This document shows, piece after piece, positions 38,615 through 47,616 of a stretch of DNA of 64,000 nt. The stretch is taken from the NCBI RefSeq assembly GCF_001610895.1, contig NZ_CP011273.1, positions 5,642,001 to 5,706,000 on the forward strand. The letters run 5' to 3'. How positions within the stretch are numbered: the first letter of the stretch is position 1; every line of letters begins with the position of its first letter. The DNA is from Planctomyces sp. SH-PL62. Its GTDB lineage: Bacteria; Planctomycetota; Planctomycetia; Isosphaerales; Isosphaeraceae. Both the position numbers and the translations under genes were made by a program. The notes below the pieces were generated by a model. The model searched no databases, was not told where the DNA came from, and was given only the letters and a program-made list of their open reading frames with translations.

Positions 38615-39544
38615 TTACGGCTCGATGTTACTGAATCGCTTGGATTTTCTGCTGCTCGCACCCGCCAGGCGTCGCCGGGCATAGCGTGGCGACTCGAAGT
38701 TCGGATCTTCGACCGCCAATTGGCTGCGGCGGACGAAATTGACCACCTCCTCCCCCTCGTCGTTCTTGTGGATCGCCATGCTGTATTCCGGCAAGGCATT
38801 GCCTTCGACGGCCTTCCGTACATCGATGGCGAAATCCGAGAAGCGGGCGGTGGAGCCTGATTTCTCGAAGAGCTGCCGCATGGTGAAGCTCCATCCCAGC
38901 TCCTGCTGGCCAGCGTGCTTCCGCGCCACGCGATAAAGCCAGCGTTCAATGCCTCCGGTGAGCAAGAAATAATCTTCGTGGATGGTCAGCACCCCTCCCC
39001 GCATCAGCACGCCGTCATAGAGCCAATCGGGCAGCGTCATCGTCATGCCTGTGGTTTCGCCAGTCGCCTCATCGATGACTTCCGTCCAGCTCTCCAGCCA
39101 GTGGAAGGAGGCGATTTTTTTCTTGCCGTGGCCACGGATATTCGTGCGAACGGCGGTGTGGGTCAGCCGGTCCAGCGCCGCGCGCAGTCGCCGGTAATGC
39201 TCGCCCCCGGTTTCCCGGCGGATCGCTTTCAGGAGGTTGTAGGGATGGAAATGGATGGTGCGCGACGGTTTCAGCTCGCGGTCCAGGGCTTCCGTCACCT
39301 GGGTAGAAGCCCAAATCAGGATGTCCGCATCCCAGATGGTGGCCATGCCGAATTTCGGGTTGGCGCTCACCTCCACCCACACATCGCCCACCTGATATTC
39401 GATCGGGGCATGGCGTGGCTTCTTCGCCAGGCTGAAGAACGGCCGCTCCATCGTGTCACGCTGATCGCGGATCGGGATATCGGCAAAGCTGGCCGCAAAC
39501 AGGTCCGGCTGGCTATCGCTCGGCGGCGGCGGGCGCTTAGCCAT
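38615..39544 (-). CDS. repA: Plasmid replication initiator RepA (RPA family)
   Basis: A 309-residue protein from ATG 39544. Segments FFSLAKKPRHAPIEYQVGDV, then VEVSANPKFGMATIWDADIL, SRTIHFHPYNLLKAIRRETG and YRRLRAALDRLTHTAVRTNI are typical of the RepA/RPA replication-initiator family of alphaproteobacterial plasmids. Two winged-helix regions bind iterons and open the origin. Its own iterons lie just downstream (38266-38565). A palindromic TACGCGTA sits three bases before the start codon, so binding there could repress translation or transcription. A ParA/RHH partition operon follows on the same strand. Confidence 0.9.
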   Translation of the reverse strand: MAKRPPPPSDSQPDLFAASFADIPIRDQRDTMERPFFSLAKKPRHAPIEYQVGDVWVEVSANPKFGMATIWDADILIWASTQVTEALDRELKPSRTIHFHPYNLLKAIRRETGGEHYRRLRAALDRLTHTAVRTNIRGHGKKKIASFHWLESWTEVIDEATGETTGMTMTLPDWLYDGVLMRGGVLTIHEDYFLLTGGIERWLYRVARKHAGQQELGWSFTMRQLFEKSGSTARFSDFAIDVRKAVEGNALPEYSMAIHKNDEGEEVVNFVRRSQLAVEDPNFESPRYARRRLAGASSRKSKRFSNIEP

Positions 39545-39556
39545 GGTACGCGTATG
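39545..39556. promoter_or_regulatory. TACGCGTA palindrome overlapping the repA start
   Basis: TACGCGTA (39547-39554) lies directly before ATG 39544 (minus strand). The same 8-mer occurs upstream of parA (40657-40664 and 40824-40831) and at the end of the relaxase gene (59850-59857), suggesting one shared regulator, perhaps the RHH protein. Confidence 0.45.
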
Positions 39557-39631
39557 CCCTTACACCTTCATACGGCCGCAAGGCTAACCTCGTTTGCTGG
39601 TATGCCCTGCTCATCGGGTACGGGCGCACGC

Positions 39632-39934
39632 TCATCCCTCTTTGCCCTTGAGTTCGTCCACGCCGGGCAAACCGCGTTTGCGGAAGACCAGATCGAGCCC
39701 TTCGATCAGGTAATCGTGCATCTTTTTCCGCTCCTCAAACCCTAAGCGGCGCAGCTGCTCGTAGATCGGGAGGGAGAGATACGCCGTCTGCTGCTTCACG
39801 CCGGCACGGTTCCCGGTCGGCTGCGGCTCGGCCCTAACCGGCGCGGCAACCGCAACCGGCGCCATCGCCGGTTGTTCCTGCTCTAGGTTGCGCGTCAGGA
39901 TGGAATCAAGCGATGTGCGTTTTTTCACTGTCAT
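39632..39934 (-). CDS. Ribbon-helix-helix partition/regulatory protein
   Basis: A 100-residue protein from ATG 39934, which overlaps the 3' end of parA by 29 bases, so translation is coupled. The N-terminus is flexible and Ala/Pro-rich (MTVKKRTSLDSILTRNLEQE through AMAPVAVAAPVRAEPQP). The C-terminal part KQQTAYLSLPIYEQLRRLGF then ERKKMHDYLIEGLDLVFRK has the beta-helix-helix pattern of ParG/omega-type centromere-binding proteins, with a mobile N-terminal tail that stimulates ParA. I infer that it binds the repeated sites upstream of parA and represses the operon. Confidence 0.65.
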   Translation of the reverse strand: MTVKKRTSLDSILTRNLEQEQPAMAPVAVAAPVRAEPQPTGNRAGVKQQTAYLSLPIYEQLRRLGFEERKKMHDYLIEGLDLVFRKRGLPGVDELKGKEG

Positions 39935-40556
39935 AGGCAATCTTCTCCATTTTCTTTTCGATCCAGTTCCACAGCTGCCGGATTTCAGTGGCCGCCTTCC
40001 CTTCCGGCTCATATTCCATCACCCCCAAGCCTGCTCCAAGCGCATCCTGGTAAGCGGCGCGCGTGACGATGCGCACCGGGCTAACGATGCCGAGCATGCT
40101 CAACCCCGCCTCCGCTTCCCGCAACCGCTCGCCGCGCGGCGGCGTCTGCGTCAGCACAAACACCGCCGATTTGGATAGGCGGTTGATGGTGGCGACCGTC
40201 GGCGGCACGGCTCTCAAATCCACCGGCGTGGGGCGGCACGGGATGATGCAGAAATCGGCGCAGCGGATCGCGGCGGTGGTAGACGGCTCATCGCGGCCGG
40301 GCGTATCGATGATCACCAGATCAAATCCGGCGGAGTTGGCCTTGGCGATGGCATCCGGCAGCGACCAGGAATCGATTTTCACCAGCTTGGGCGAATCGGC
40401 TTCACGGTCCTGATACCAGCCTTCCGATGAGGCTTGCGGGTCCAAGTCCAGGATCAGCACCCGATGCTTCTTCAACTCGGCGGCGATTGCGCAGTTGATG
40501 GCGAGGGTGGTTTTCCCCGCTCCTCCCTTCTGTGTGACGAAGGTAATGATCCGCAT
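39906..40556 (-). CDS. parA: ParA-family partition ATPase
   Basis: A 216-residue protein from ATG 40556, with no N-terminal HTH, i.e. the short type Ib ParA. It has the deviant Walker A KGGAGKTT (10-17), the switch region DLDPQASSEGWYQDRE, and Walker B DLVIIDTPGRDEPSTTAAIR. It partners with the small RHH protein encoded immediately downstream and overlapping. ParA forms ATP-dependent gradients on the nucleoid to segregate plasmid copies. The region upstream holds several repeated TACGCGTA/GTACAC-type elements likely to be the centromere. Confidence 0.92.
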   Translation of the reverse strand: MRIITFVTQKGGAGKTTLAINCAIAAELKKHRVLILDLDPQASSEGWYQDREADSPKLVKIDSWSLPDAIAKANSAGFDLVIIDTPGRDEPSTTAAIRCADFCIIPCRPTPVDLRAVPPTVATINRLSKSAVFVLTQTPPRGERLREAEAGLSMLGIVSPVRIVTRAAYQDALGAGLGVMEYEPEGKAATEIRQLWNWIEKKMEKIAYDSEKTHIA

Positions 40557-40840
40557 CGGAAACTCGTTGGCTGTTATACAAGGCTCCCCGTGCAATCGCG
40601 TACAGGTGGGATGGGATACGCGGCACACAGGGTCAGGGTGTGACCCTGCAATAGCATACGCGTACACCAATGTAAATGGTTACGGCGCATGCCTTACTAT
40701 GGGATGCAATGAAACGGGCGCACGGTTTCACACGGATGGCCGTATACGGGTACACGAGGCTACGGCATCATCGTAACGTGGCAGACGCGGACACATCTTT
40801 CCCCGTACGGCGTTACACGAGGATACGCGTATGCCACGGT
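40557..40840. promoter_or_regulatory. Partition operator/centromere candidate upstream of parA
   Basis: This 284-bp gene-free stretch is crowded with related short elements: TACGCGTA at 40657-40664 and 40824-40831, TACACGAGGCTACG near 40751 and TTACACGAGGATACG near 40814. It also has an 8-bp inverted repeat CAGGGTCA/TGACCCTG (40628-40635, 40641-40648). Arrays like this serve as centromeres and autoregulatory operators for ParA/RHH systems. Confidence 0.55.
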
Positions 40841-40890
40841 GATCAGAGGAGCAGTCGGTCGAACATTGAGTGGGGAGAGGGGAGGCGGGC

Positions 40891-41343
40891 CTATGACGCC
40901 GCGAAGAGGGGAACGCCTACCGCTTGGGCGGCAAGTTTGAGCTTGCCGTCGATCGTGGCCAGCGGCAGGCCGCGCCGGATGGCCAGCTCCAGGTAGGCGG
41001 CATCATACGCCGTCAGCTGGTGGCCGCGCGCCAGGTTCAGCGTATCCGCCCAGGCGTGGGCGTTCGTTTCGCTGTCGATGATGATCGGCAAAGAAGCCAG
41101 GATGCCCGTCCATTTGATCGTTTCGGCTTCGGTGGAGCGTTTCCGCCGTTCGCCCATCAGCAGGGCGTTGGCAACCTCCAGCGGCCAGAGGGCAGGGACA
41201 ACCGCCTTTTCAGTCGCCAGCCGGTCCAGCACGGCATCGGCGTAATCGTCCGTTTCGTCCTCGAAGCTCCACGCCATGGCGATGGAGTTGTCCAGTACGA
41301 AGTGTTCGCTTGGCTTAACGGCGCGTCCTTTCGCCCTGGCCAT
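40891..41343 (-). CDS. PIN-domain toxin (VapC-like)
   Basis: A 150-residue protein whose ATG overlaps the antitoxin's TGA by one base. The four acidic residues of the PIN ribonuclease site are Asp18 (FVLDNSIAMAW), Glu56 (PLEVANALL), Asp114 (TAYDAAYLELA) and Asp132 (LATIDGKLKLAA). VapC toxins cleave RNA, commonly initiator tRNA or rRNA, and stop growth when the antitoxin is lost, stabilising plasmids. The upstream partner is Phd-like rather than AbrB-like, a frequent mixed pairing. Confidence 0.9.
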   Translation of the reverse strand: MARAKGRAVKPSEHFVLDNSIAMAWSFEDETDDYADAVLDRLATEKAVVPALWPLEVANALLMGERRKRSTEAETIKWTGILASLPIIIDSETNAHAWADTLNLARGHQLTAYDAAYLELAIRRGLPLATIDGKLKLAAQAVGVPLFAAS

Positions 41344-41588
41344 CAGAAACGCCGTCCTTCCTCGATTAAATCCCGGATGGTGACGCCATCGCCAAGCTTC
41401 CGCCCTTTGCGGAATTCCTTGATTTCGGCGATCACTGAACGCACATCAGGCGCTTCCTCCGCCGGCTCCGGCACCAGCCGGGCAACCGGGCGGCCATTCC
41501 GGGTGATCTGGATTTCCTCGCCGCGGGCTACGCGGTCGAGCAACTGAGGCAGATGCGTCTTCGCCTCGTAGGCCCCGACCGATTCCAT
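41343..41588 (-). CDS. Phd/YefM-type antitoxin
   Basis: An 81-residue protein starting MESVGAYEAKTHLPQLLDRV. The following ARGEEIQITRNGRPVARLVP is the Phd/YefM DNA-binding fold. The C-terminal part (SVIAEIKEFRKGRKLGDGVT, IRDLIEEGRRF) is the helical segment that wraps around the PIN toxin. It is first in the operon, overlapping vapC by one base. An imperfect palindrome at 41605-41630 directly upstream is a likely operator for autorepression by the toxin-antitoxin complex. Confidence 0.88.
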   Translation of the reverse strand: MESVGAYEAKTHLPQLLDRVARGEEIQITRNGRPVARLVPEPAEEAPDVRSVIAEIKEFRKGRKLGDGVTIRDLIEEGRRF

Positions 41589-41604
41589 AATTCCCTCTCT
41601 GCTT

Positions 41605-41630
41605 TAGACTGGTCTACTAGGCTAGTCTAG
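41605..41630. promoter_or_regulatory. Palindromic operator of the PIN/Phd toxin-antitoxin operon
   Basis: TAGACTGG at 41605-41612 and CTAGTCTA at 41622-41629 form an imperfect palindrome centred on CTACTAGG, 17 bases before the antitoxin start codon. Position and symmetry fit Phd-type autoregulation. Confidence 0.5.
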
Positions 41631-41715
41631 CTGAACTTGCCCAGTTTGACAAGATCGATGACCAGCTAGATGACGCCTGAGGGAGCTGGTCGGAACGCGG
41701 TGCAAAGCACTCTGA

Positions 41716-42816
41716 TTAAAGGGCTGATTTTGCGATTAAGTGGTTGGGAAATCGCTCTTTCAGCCGTTCCACGGTTGAACGCCAAACCGGCGTGGTCGGC
41801 TTGCAAACGGTGTTTTGATTGCCGAAAAGCCCAATCTCCTTGATTGCATCCATTATCGGCACAGTTTGCAGCCATTGGATCGGGACGAAGTATTCACATT
41901 TCTCCGAATCATCAACAAATTCCCGGTGGTAGCTTCCTCGCTTTGCCACCTCCAGCACCGGGGCTTCGCCTTGCGGAGTCATCACCCGGAAAGTAGCGGC
42001 AAGCTGAGCGTAGCCGGTCACTTTTCCCACACCGACATAGCCGGTACGCGGGATGTTCACCCAGACACGATCACCGGGGCTAAGCAGTTGAAGCGTCCGG
42101 CTATACCACGCTCCGCCACCGCCGCAGAGGAAGCCAAACTGCACGGCGTCATCCCAGGATCGCGATTCGCCGTGGCCGAAGGAAGCATAGAATTCGCCGT
42201 TCCAAGGCTCGCTAGAACCGCTCGGTGTCGCAGCGGTGCTGATCTGCGTCCGAACCGGGTCCAGTAACCAGGCACGGCTCAGGAGCTGGTCTGGACCATG
42301 CGTGAAAACCTGGAAGAACAGCACGTTGATCGGAATGTCACGGTCGTTGAGGTACGCAACGATGCGTTCCGTGCTATCGTCGAGTGACGATGCGACAATT
42401 ACAATCTGGTGGCTTCTGTTCAGCGAATCCTCATCCAGATCGACACCGAAGCGTAGCCGAAAATCATCCGCCAGGCTGCTGCCCGGCTTGAATCGCTGGT
42501 AGATCGCGGCGATATCGGCTGCCCGCAATCGTTCTACCCAACTGGCGTAGTCAATGGCCTGGGCCACCACTTCGCGTGGCGTACGGTCACGTTTGAGTTC
42601 GATAAGCACCATCGCTCCATCAGGAGCAATGGCCAGCAGATCGATACGACCGCCAAAGCCGGTGTCTTCCTGGCGGCCAATCAGCATCCATTCATCGGAT
42701 AGGATGCGGGGAGCGGCAACAATCATGTCCTCAAGGAGCTGCTCCCTTGCCAGGGATGATTCAGCGAGGATCTGAGGGTTAGAATCGACTTTCCAGATAG
42801 CGTGGCGAATAGGCAT
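41716..42816 (-). CDS. NucS/DUF91-like nuclease beside type III RM
   Basis: A 366-residue protein. The N-terminal third contains DEWMLIGRQEDTGFGGRIDL, then LLAIAPDGAMVLIELKRDRT, a PD-(D/E)XK core (GRIDL...IELK) like the C-terminal domain of NucS/EndoMS and DUF91 proteins. The middle includes SRSWDDAVQFGFLCGGGGAW, and the C-terminal region has an OB- or PUA-like look (GDRVWVNIPRTGYVGVGKVT). It is six bases downstream of the type III Res gene, so part of the same locus. It could be an extra effector nuclease or a modified-DNA sensor. NucS mismatch repair itself is unlikely because the usual N-terminal domain is absent. Confidence 0.65.
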   Translation of the reverse strand: MPIRHAIWKVDSNPQILAESSLAREQLLEDMIVAAPRILSDEWMLIGRQEDTGFGGRIDLLAIAPDGAMVLIELKRDRTPREVVAQAIDYASWVERLRAADIAAIYQRFKPGSSLADDFRLRFGVDLDEDSLNRSHQIVIVASSLDDSTERIVAYLNDRDIPINVLFFQVFTHGPDQLLSRAWLLDPVRTQISTAATPSGSSEPWNGEFYASFGHGESRSWDDAVQFGFLCGGGGAWYSRTLQLLSPGDRVWVNIPRTGYVGVGKVTGYAQLAATFRVMTPQGEAPVLEVAKRGSYHREFVDDSEKCEYFVPIQWLQTVPIMDAIKEIGLFGNQNTVCKPTTPVWRSTVERLKERFPNHLIAKSAL

Positions 42817-42821
42817 AAAAT

Positions 42822-45488
42822 TTATGTGATAATGGGTCGGACAATGGAAGTGAAATCACCCTCGGTCGGCATGACGAATCGGCACTTACCTTTGCTGCGG
42901 GAAGCCCACACTTCGCCAACGGCACGCTTCTCTTCCGCATCGGTGAAAAGGTGCTGGCCTTTATATTCAACCACAAGAATGCATCCGTCGTTCAGCAGGC
43001 AGATGAAATCGGGATAGAATCGATCCTTCGACGTTTGCAGCCGGAACGATGACGGTTTGCGGGAGAGATTGCGTATCCAGCATGTCACTTCGGCCAGGCC
43101 GTCGATGAATTGAGCACACTTAAATTCTTCCGTCAGATGCCCGCCAGGGGTTTTCTCGGCGAGTTCGCCCGGCTTACCGAAATAATGCTTTTTGAACAGG
43201 AACCCGCCGTCATAGAGCCAGCTCGGCTCATAGGCCATCGTTTTGAAATTGATGGCACGGTCGGGGCTAACCGTCAGCTCGGATGCGGGAAGCAGGAATG
43301 CCTGGAACGCTTTCTTGCGTTCTTCCTGGCGGTGCTCGTTGATCCGGTCTTCTACCGCGTCACGCAGCCGGAAGCGGTCCAGGGCGAGCGTGCTTACATC
43401 TGGGATGCCATGCTGAGCCATCAATCCGTTGATGATTTTCAGCAGAAACTTCGCAGATTCGCCTTCGGGGATGTCCTGGTGCGGGATGTGGCGATCCAGC
43501 CAGGCAACCAAAGCTTCCTTCGTCCAGTCATCAGCGGTGCCCAAATCCAGTACCTGCTGATGCAGGGTCGCCACAAAATCGCTGGCCTCTCCTTCGGCAA
43601 CGGCGGCGATGACCTTGCCGCCTAGCACATCCAGCGTACCGGCCTTGCCTGCGGGCCGGTCCAGCGGGTTATAACCCGCCTTCAGCGTGGCGTCCTTCTC
43701 GCTGAGCTTCCATTCGTGCTCCAGCAGGAAGGTGCTTTCAAACTCGAAGAGATTGCCGTTTTCCTGCACGCTGAGCAGGGGCACCACGAAATCGATGCCT
43801 TGCTCATAGGGCGTGGGCACGCGGGTTTGGCCGCTGCCACCGAACGCCTTTTCCGCCTCGCGGATGATGGCGACGGTTTCCTTGATACGTGACTTCGCCT
43901 CCGGCGTCTTCACGCATGCTTGAAGGTACGCGGTTTCCGCATCGTCGAGCGGCACCAGGATCGTGACTTCACCGCTGGCCGTGTCGATCCGTGCCTTGCC
44001 GGAGAGGCTAGGCACCTGTGTCGCGGCCATATCGGCATCGATCTCCTCCGGGGCCAGCTTCAGCGTTTTCGGTTGCACGCCAAGGGGCAGCGTGCCTTGC
44101 GTCACCGGCAGGATGATCCGCTCGGCTTCGGTGGCGGTAAATCCATTGCTGACCAGTGCTTCCCGCAATTCGGCGAGCACGTCCGTCAGCGATTCCGATA
44201 CCGAGAACGCATAGGCACAGTTTAAATCCGGGTGCTGCTTCGGCTGAGCCTTGGGCAGACGCAGGATGCGGCCAACGATTTGCTCAATGGCGGTCGCTGA
44301 GCGGGTCGCCTTCAGGCTGCAGAGCACATACGCGAAGGGGCAATCCCATCCCTCCCGCAGCTTCTCCACGGTGATGATGAACCGCACCGGGCAGGCAGGA
44401 GCGGAAATATCCTTGATATCCTTCAGCTCATCCAAGCGGCCAACGGAAATCTTGATTTGATCTTTCGGAATCCCGAATTCGCTTACCAGCCGCTCGCGTA
44501 GCGGCTCGCACGCATCCACCCGCTCCGCCTGAAAGAGCAGAATCGGCCGGAGATATTCGCCGGTCGCTTGTCCTTCGGCGATGGCCAGCCTTTCCAGGTC
44601 GCTTCTGAGCGTGATCGCTTCGGCAACCAACTGATCGCGTTGGCTGGGATGCCGGGTGATGACGCGAAGCGGCAGCTTTATCATATCCGCTGCTTTCAAC
44701 TCGGCGGCGGATACCGAATCCAGCACGTTCGACGGATTGCCCGAACGGGCAGGGGTGGCGGTGAATTCGATGACGCAGGAGGGCAGCACGTTGCCGAGTG
44801 TGGCAAAGGAAAGATCGGTGCGGGCGTTATGGGCTTCGTCCACGATGACAATGGGGCGGTGCAGGCGTAAGACGTTTACCAGTGAAGGCTTCGGCTTGCC
44901 GTCGGCACCGGGGAGCATGTCGGCAATGCGGCTGGGCGGAAGATTCAGCAAGTGCTCGGCCAGCATGCCGTTCTGGTCGTACACCTTCCGGCCCGTGGTA
45001 TCCTCAACGCGGAATGATTGAATGGTCGAAACTATCACGACCGTCTGCCCTGACACGGCGGCAACGGAGAGCCGCAAGGCTTCTTCGATAGTCAGCACTT
45101 CGACGCTGCCGCACGACAGTTCCAGTGCCCGCCGGTAAGGATGGCGGGGATCGCGTAGAGCATTGGCGGTCTGTTCCAGGATGGCGTTGCTCGGCACCAG
45201 CCAGAGCACCACCGCCCGCTCCGCCTGCAACAGCTCGTCCATCGCTATGCCGGTGGCATGGCAGGCAAGCAGGGTTTTGCCGCCTCCGGTCGGCACACGC
45301 AGGCAGACATAGGGCAATCCAGGTCTGATTCCGGCGGCAGTGACCGGGAGATACGGCATCGGCCGCCGCTCGCGTGCTTCCTGCACCGCCTGGTAGGCGG
45401 CTTCGGGTCTGCCGTCCTTCGAGCACTGGCGAAGAAAATCGCGTAATGAACCAAGCAGTTCAGTTTGATAATTCTTTAGAGAAATCAT
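42822..45488 (-). CDS. res: Type III restriction enzyme Res subunit
   Basis: An 888-residue helicase-nuclease. Walker A PTGGGKT (66-72), DEAH in IVIVDEAHNARTDLS, TAT in EFTATPARSG, and motif VI EQIVGRILRLPKAQPKQHP define a superfamily 2 helicase. The C-terminal nuclease carries RFYPDFICLLNDGCILVVEYKG, the D-x(12-14)-ExK endonuclease core of Res subunits. With Mod it forms the ATP-dependent complex that cuts DNA after translocation or sliding between head-to-head sites. The start codon overlaps the mod stop (ATGA), as in known type III operons. Confidence 0.9.
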   Translation of the reverse strand: MISLKNYQTELLGSLRDFLRQCSKDGRPEAAYQAVQEARERRPMPYLPVTAAGIRPGLPYVCLRVPTGGGKTLLACHATGIAMDELLQAERAVVLWLVPSNAILEQTANALRDPRHPYRRALELSCGSVEVLTIEEALRLSVAAVSGQTVVIVSTIQSFRVEDTTGRKVYDQNGMLAEHLLNLPPSRIADMLPGADGKPKPSLVNVLRLHRPIVIVDEAHNARTDLSFATLGNVLPSCVIEFTATPARSGNPSNVLDSVSAAELKAADMIKLPLRVITRHPSQRDQLVAEAITLRSDLERLAIAEGQATGEYLRPILLFQAERVDACEPLRERLVSEFGIPKDQIKISVGRLDELKDIKDISAPACPVRFIITVEKLREGWDCPFAYVLCSLKATRSATAIEQIVGRILRLPKAQPKQHPDLNCAYAFSVSESLTDVLAELREALVSNGFTATEAERIILPVTQGTLPLGVQPKTLKLAPEEIDADMAATQVPSLSGKARIDTASGEVTILVPLDDAETAYLQACVKTPEAKSRIKETVAIIREAEKAFGGSGQTRVPTPYEQGIDFVVPLLSVQENGNLFEFESTFLLEHEWKLSEKDATLKAGYNPLDRPAGKAGTLDVLGGKVIAAVAEGEASDFVATLHQQVLDLGTADDWTKEALVAWLDRHIPHQDIPEGESAKFLLKIINGLMAQHGIPDVSTLALDRFRLRDAVEDRINEHRQEERKKAFQAFLLPASELTVSPDRAINFKTMAYEPSWLYDGGFLFKKHYFGKPGELAEKTPGGHLTEEFKCAQFIDGLAEVTCWIRNLSRKPSSFRLQTSKDRFYPDFICLLNDGCILVVEYKGQHLFTDAEEKRAVGEVWASRSKGKCRFVMPTEGDFTSIVRPIIT

Positions 45489-47095
45489 GATGTTTTAATC
45501 TCGTAGGGCGTCTGGCGAACGATGACCCGCTCGGCAAGCAGGCGGTCGCGGCCGAGCAAACACCCTGCACAGTAGATGACTTTCTGGCCATCAAACGGCG
45601 GAAGCTTAGCGAGCACGGCCCGCGTCAGCACGTTTCCGCCGTTAGCGGTCCGGTCGCCGAGGATGCCGTTGAACAGCAGATAGATACCGACGCCACGGCA
45701 CTCACCGAGAAACGGCGAATTGAGTTCACCTGCCAGCGGCAGCGGTTCGCCGGTTTCCGTGAAGTACACATGCCGGGCTAGGTCAGCGAATCGCACCGTA
45801 TCACGAATCTTGCCACTCTCATCGAACAGCGGTTCTCCCAACTCGCAATAGCGGAAGCTCCCGCCGACCGCTTCGACGCTGATCTCGCCCTTTGCTTTGG
45901 TGTAGCCAGTAGCTGCCCGGCGGACACGTTCGCAGGTAACTTCGCGGGCAATCTTCGATTCCATTTCAACAAGAAGAAATCTGCGAGGGGGTTTGCCCTG
46001 GGTAGCGTGGTTAAGCTTTAGGGCAGCATGGCCTGTCGTGCCGGAACCGGAAAAGGAATCAAGGATGAGGTCGCCAGGATTGCTAGCAATTTGCAGTATC
46101 CGCTCTAGAAGCCGTGTCGGCTTGGGAGTATCAAATGCTGTTTGAGTACCAAATAATGCTTGAATTTCCTTCTTGGCTTCGTCTGTGTGCCCAACTTCCT
46201 CATGCGGCCACCAAGTCCAGGGAACGAATCCTTCTACCTCATCAAGAAAACGAATAACGCTCGGTTGTGCCTTGTTGTCTTTGCCGAAATAAATCCGGCC
46301 TGCTGCTTCAAGCTTCTTGAATTCCGGTTCAATCATTGACCAACAACGGCCTTCAGGCGGAGTATGGACGATACCGGCAGGGGTAGTAATTTCATACATT
46401 TGATTTGGGCGATATCCCTGTGCCGTCATAGGAATACCACGCCATCGGCCACGCGGGTGATTGTTGAGATTCTTGTAAACTTTGGCCTGCTCCTCCGTAA
46501 GTCCTACCAAATTCCGTGTCGCTTTGAACGCATCAGGATTCATGGCATATACCACGACGTATTCATGCACGTCGCCGATAGCTTCCCGATTCTCGCGGGA
46601 ATATCGCTTTTGCCAGATATTGCAGGCAACAAAACGTTGCCTGCCGAAAATCTCGTCCATCAACATTCTGAGTAAAGTGAGTTCTGAATCGTCGATGGAA
46701 ATCCAGATGGAACCATCAGACCGAAGAAAATCTTTCAAAACTTGAAGGCGTGGATACATCATGCAAAGCCAGCGGTCGTGACGGTCGAGCGTTTCACCCT
46801 CCTTGCCGACCGCCTTGCCAAGCCATTCCCGGATGAGTGGACTGTTGACGTTATCGTTGTATACCCATCCTTCGTTGCCCGTGTTATACGGAGGATCGAT
46901 ATAAATGCATTTAACTTGTCCAGCGTAGTAGGGCAGAAGGGCTTTGAGGGCGACCAGATTATCCCCCTGGACGATCAGGTTCCCGCTGCCTGGATCGCCG
47001 CACGCCAGCTCCGGCACGTCTTTCAGCAGGTGGAACGGCACCTTCTGATGGTGGGTGATGACGGCTTCTTTGCCGATCCAATTCAACGTAGGCAT
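45485..47095 (-). CDS. mod: Type III adenine methyltransferase Mod subunit
   Basis: A 536-residue beta-class N6-adenine methyltransferase. Catalytic DPPYNTG is at 67-73, and the SAM-binding FSGSGTTGHAALKLN lies near residues 344-358, after DPPY as the beta class requires. The central target-recognition region (about 140-330) will set sequence specificity. The C-terminus contains IYLLFNGILGDRTANGGNVL, common in Mod proteins of this group. It protects host DNA and gives specificity to Res. It is the first gene of the operon, divergent from the Cas4-like pair at 47338. Confidence 0.9.
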   Translation of the reverse strand: MPTLNWIGKEAVITHHQKVPFHLLKDVPELACGDPGSGNLIVQGDNLVALKALLPYYAGQVKCIYIDPPYNTGNEGWVYNDNVNSPLIREWLGKAVGKEGETLDRHDRWLCMMYPRLQVLKDFLRSDGSIWISIDDSELTLLRMLMDEIFGRQRFVACNIWQKRYSRENREAIGDVHEYVVVYAMNPDAFKATRNLVGLTEEQAKVYKNLNNHPRGRWRGIPMTAQGYRPNQMYEITTPAGIVHTPPEGRCWSMIEPEFKKLEAAGRIYFGKDNKAQPSVIRFLDEVEGFVPWTWWPHEEVGHTDEAKKEIQALFGTQTAFDTPKPTRLLERILQIASNPGDLILDSFSGSGTTGHAALKLNHATQGKPPRRFLLVEMESKIAREVTCERVRRAATGYTKAKGEISVEAVGGSFRYCELGEPLFDESGKIRDTVRFADLARHVYFTETGEPLPLAGELNSPFLGECRGVGIYLLFNGILGDRTANGGNVLTRAVLAKLPPFDGQKVIYCAGCLLGRDRLLAERVIVRQTPYEIKTS

Positions 47096-47337
47096 GATGC
47101 GGAACTACAATCCTGTTCTGTGCTTAGAGCAATGGCGGTGAGCGGTCCCGCTAACGTTCGCCGGTCATAGGTAGCGTGATCCGGGGGCGAAGGCAAGCGG
47201 CTGAGAAGCCTGCATGATATCGCTCTGCCGTCAGCATGATACTGGAATCTTGTACCGCGAGCAAGGTTCTGGTGTTGCAGGGTACAACTGGACAGATTGC
47301 CTGCGATCAGCGATCCTCTTCGTGGGGAGGAGATTCG

Positions 47338-47616
47338 ATGCAGGAGAATACCGAAGCACCGGGGAATGCACGTCGCAGACTGATTTCGGCCCATGAAATC
47401 GCCTGTTTCGCCTACTGCCCGGAGCAATGGCGGTTGCAATACGGCTTGAAGCTGCCGCCTGGCAACCGGGCAGAGCTGGCAGCAGGCACGCGGCATCACC
47501 GGCGGAAGACGGTCGCGGTGCGGAAGGCGGGGCTCCTCACCACGCTCGGCACGTTTCTGGGGCTGATTGCCGCTTCTGCGTTCTTCGTCTACTTGCTTTT
47601 GGTGGTCTGGCGGTAA
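47338..47616 (+). CDS. N-terminal half of a Cas4-like membrane nuclease
   Basis: A 92-residue protein from ATG 47338 with GGGGAGGAG upstream. LISAHEIACFAYCPEQWRLQ carries Cys23 and Cys27 and matches the first Fe-S cysteine region and opening helix of Cas4/Dna2-type nucleases. A single hydrophobic helix at the C-terminus (TTLGTFLGLIAASAFFVYLL) anchors it. It lacks the nuclease core, which is in the next ORF; the stop and next start overlap as TAATG. Both ORFs together reconstitute one Cas4 fold with a membrane hairpin at the junction. It diverges from the type III mod gene. Confidence 0.65.
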   Translation: MQENTEAPGNARRRLISAHEIACFAYCPEQWRLQYGLKLPPGNRAELAAGTRHHRRKTVAVRKAGLLTTLGTFLGLIAASAFFVYLLLVVWR

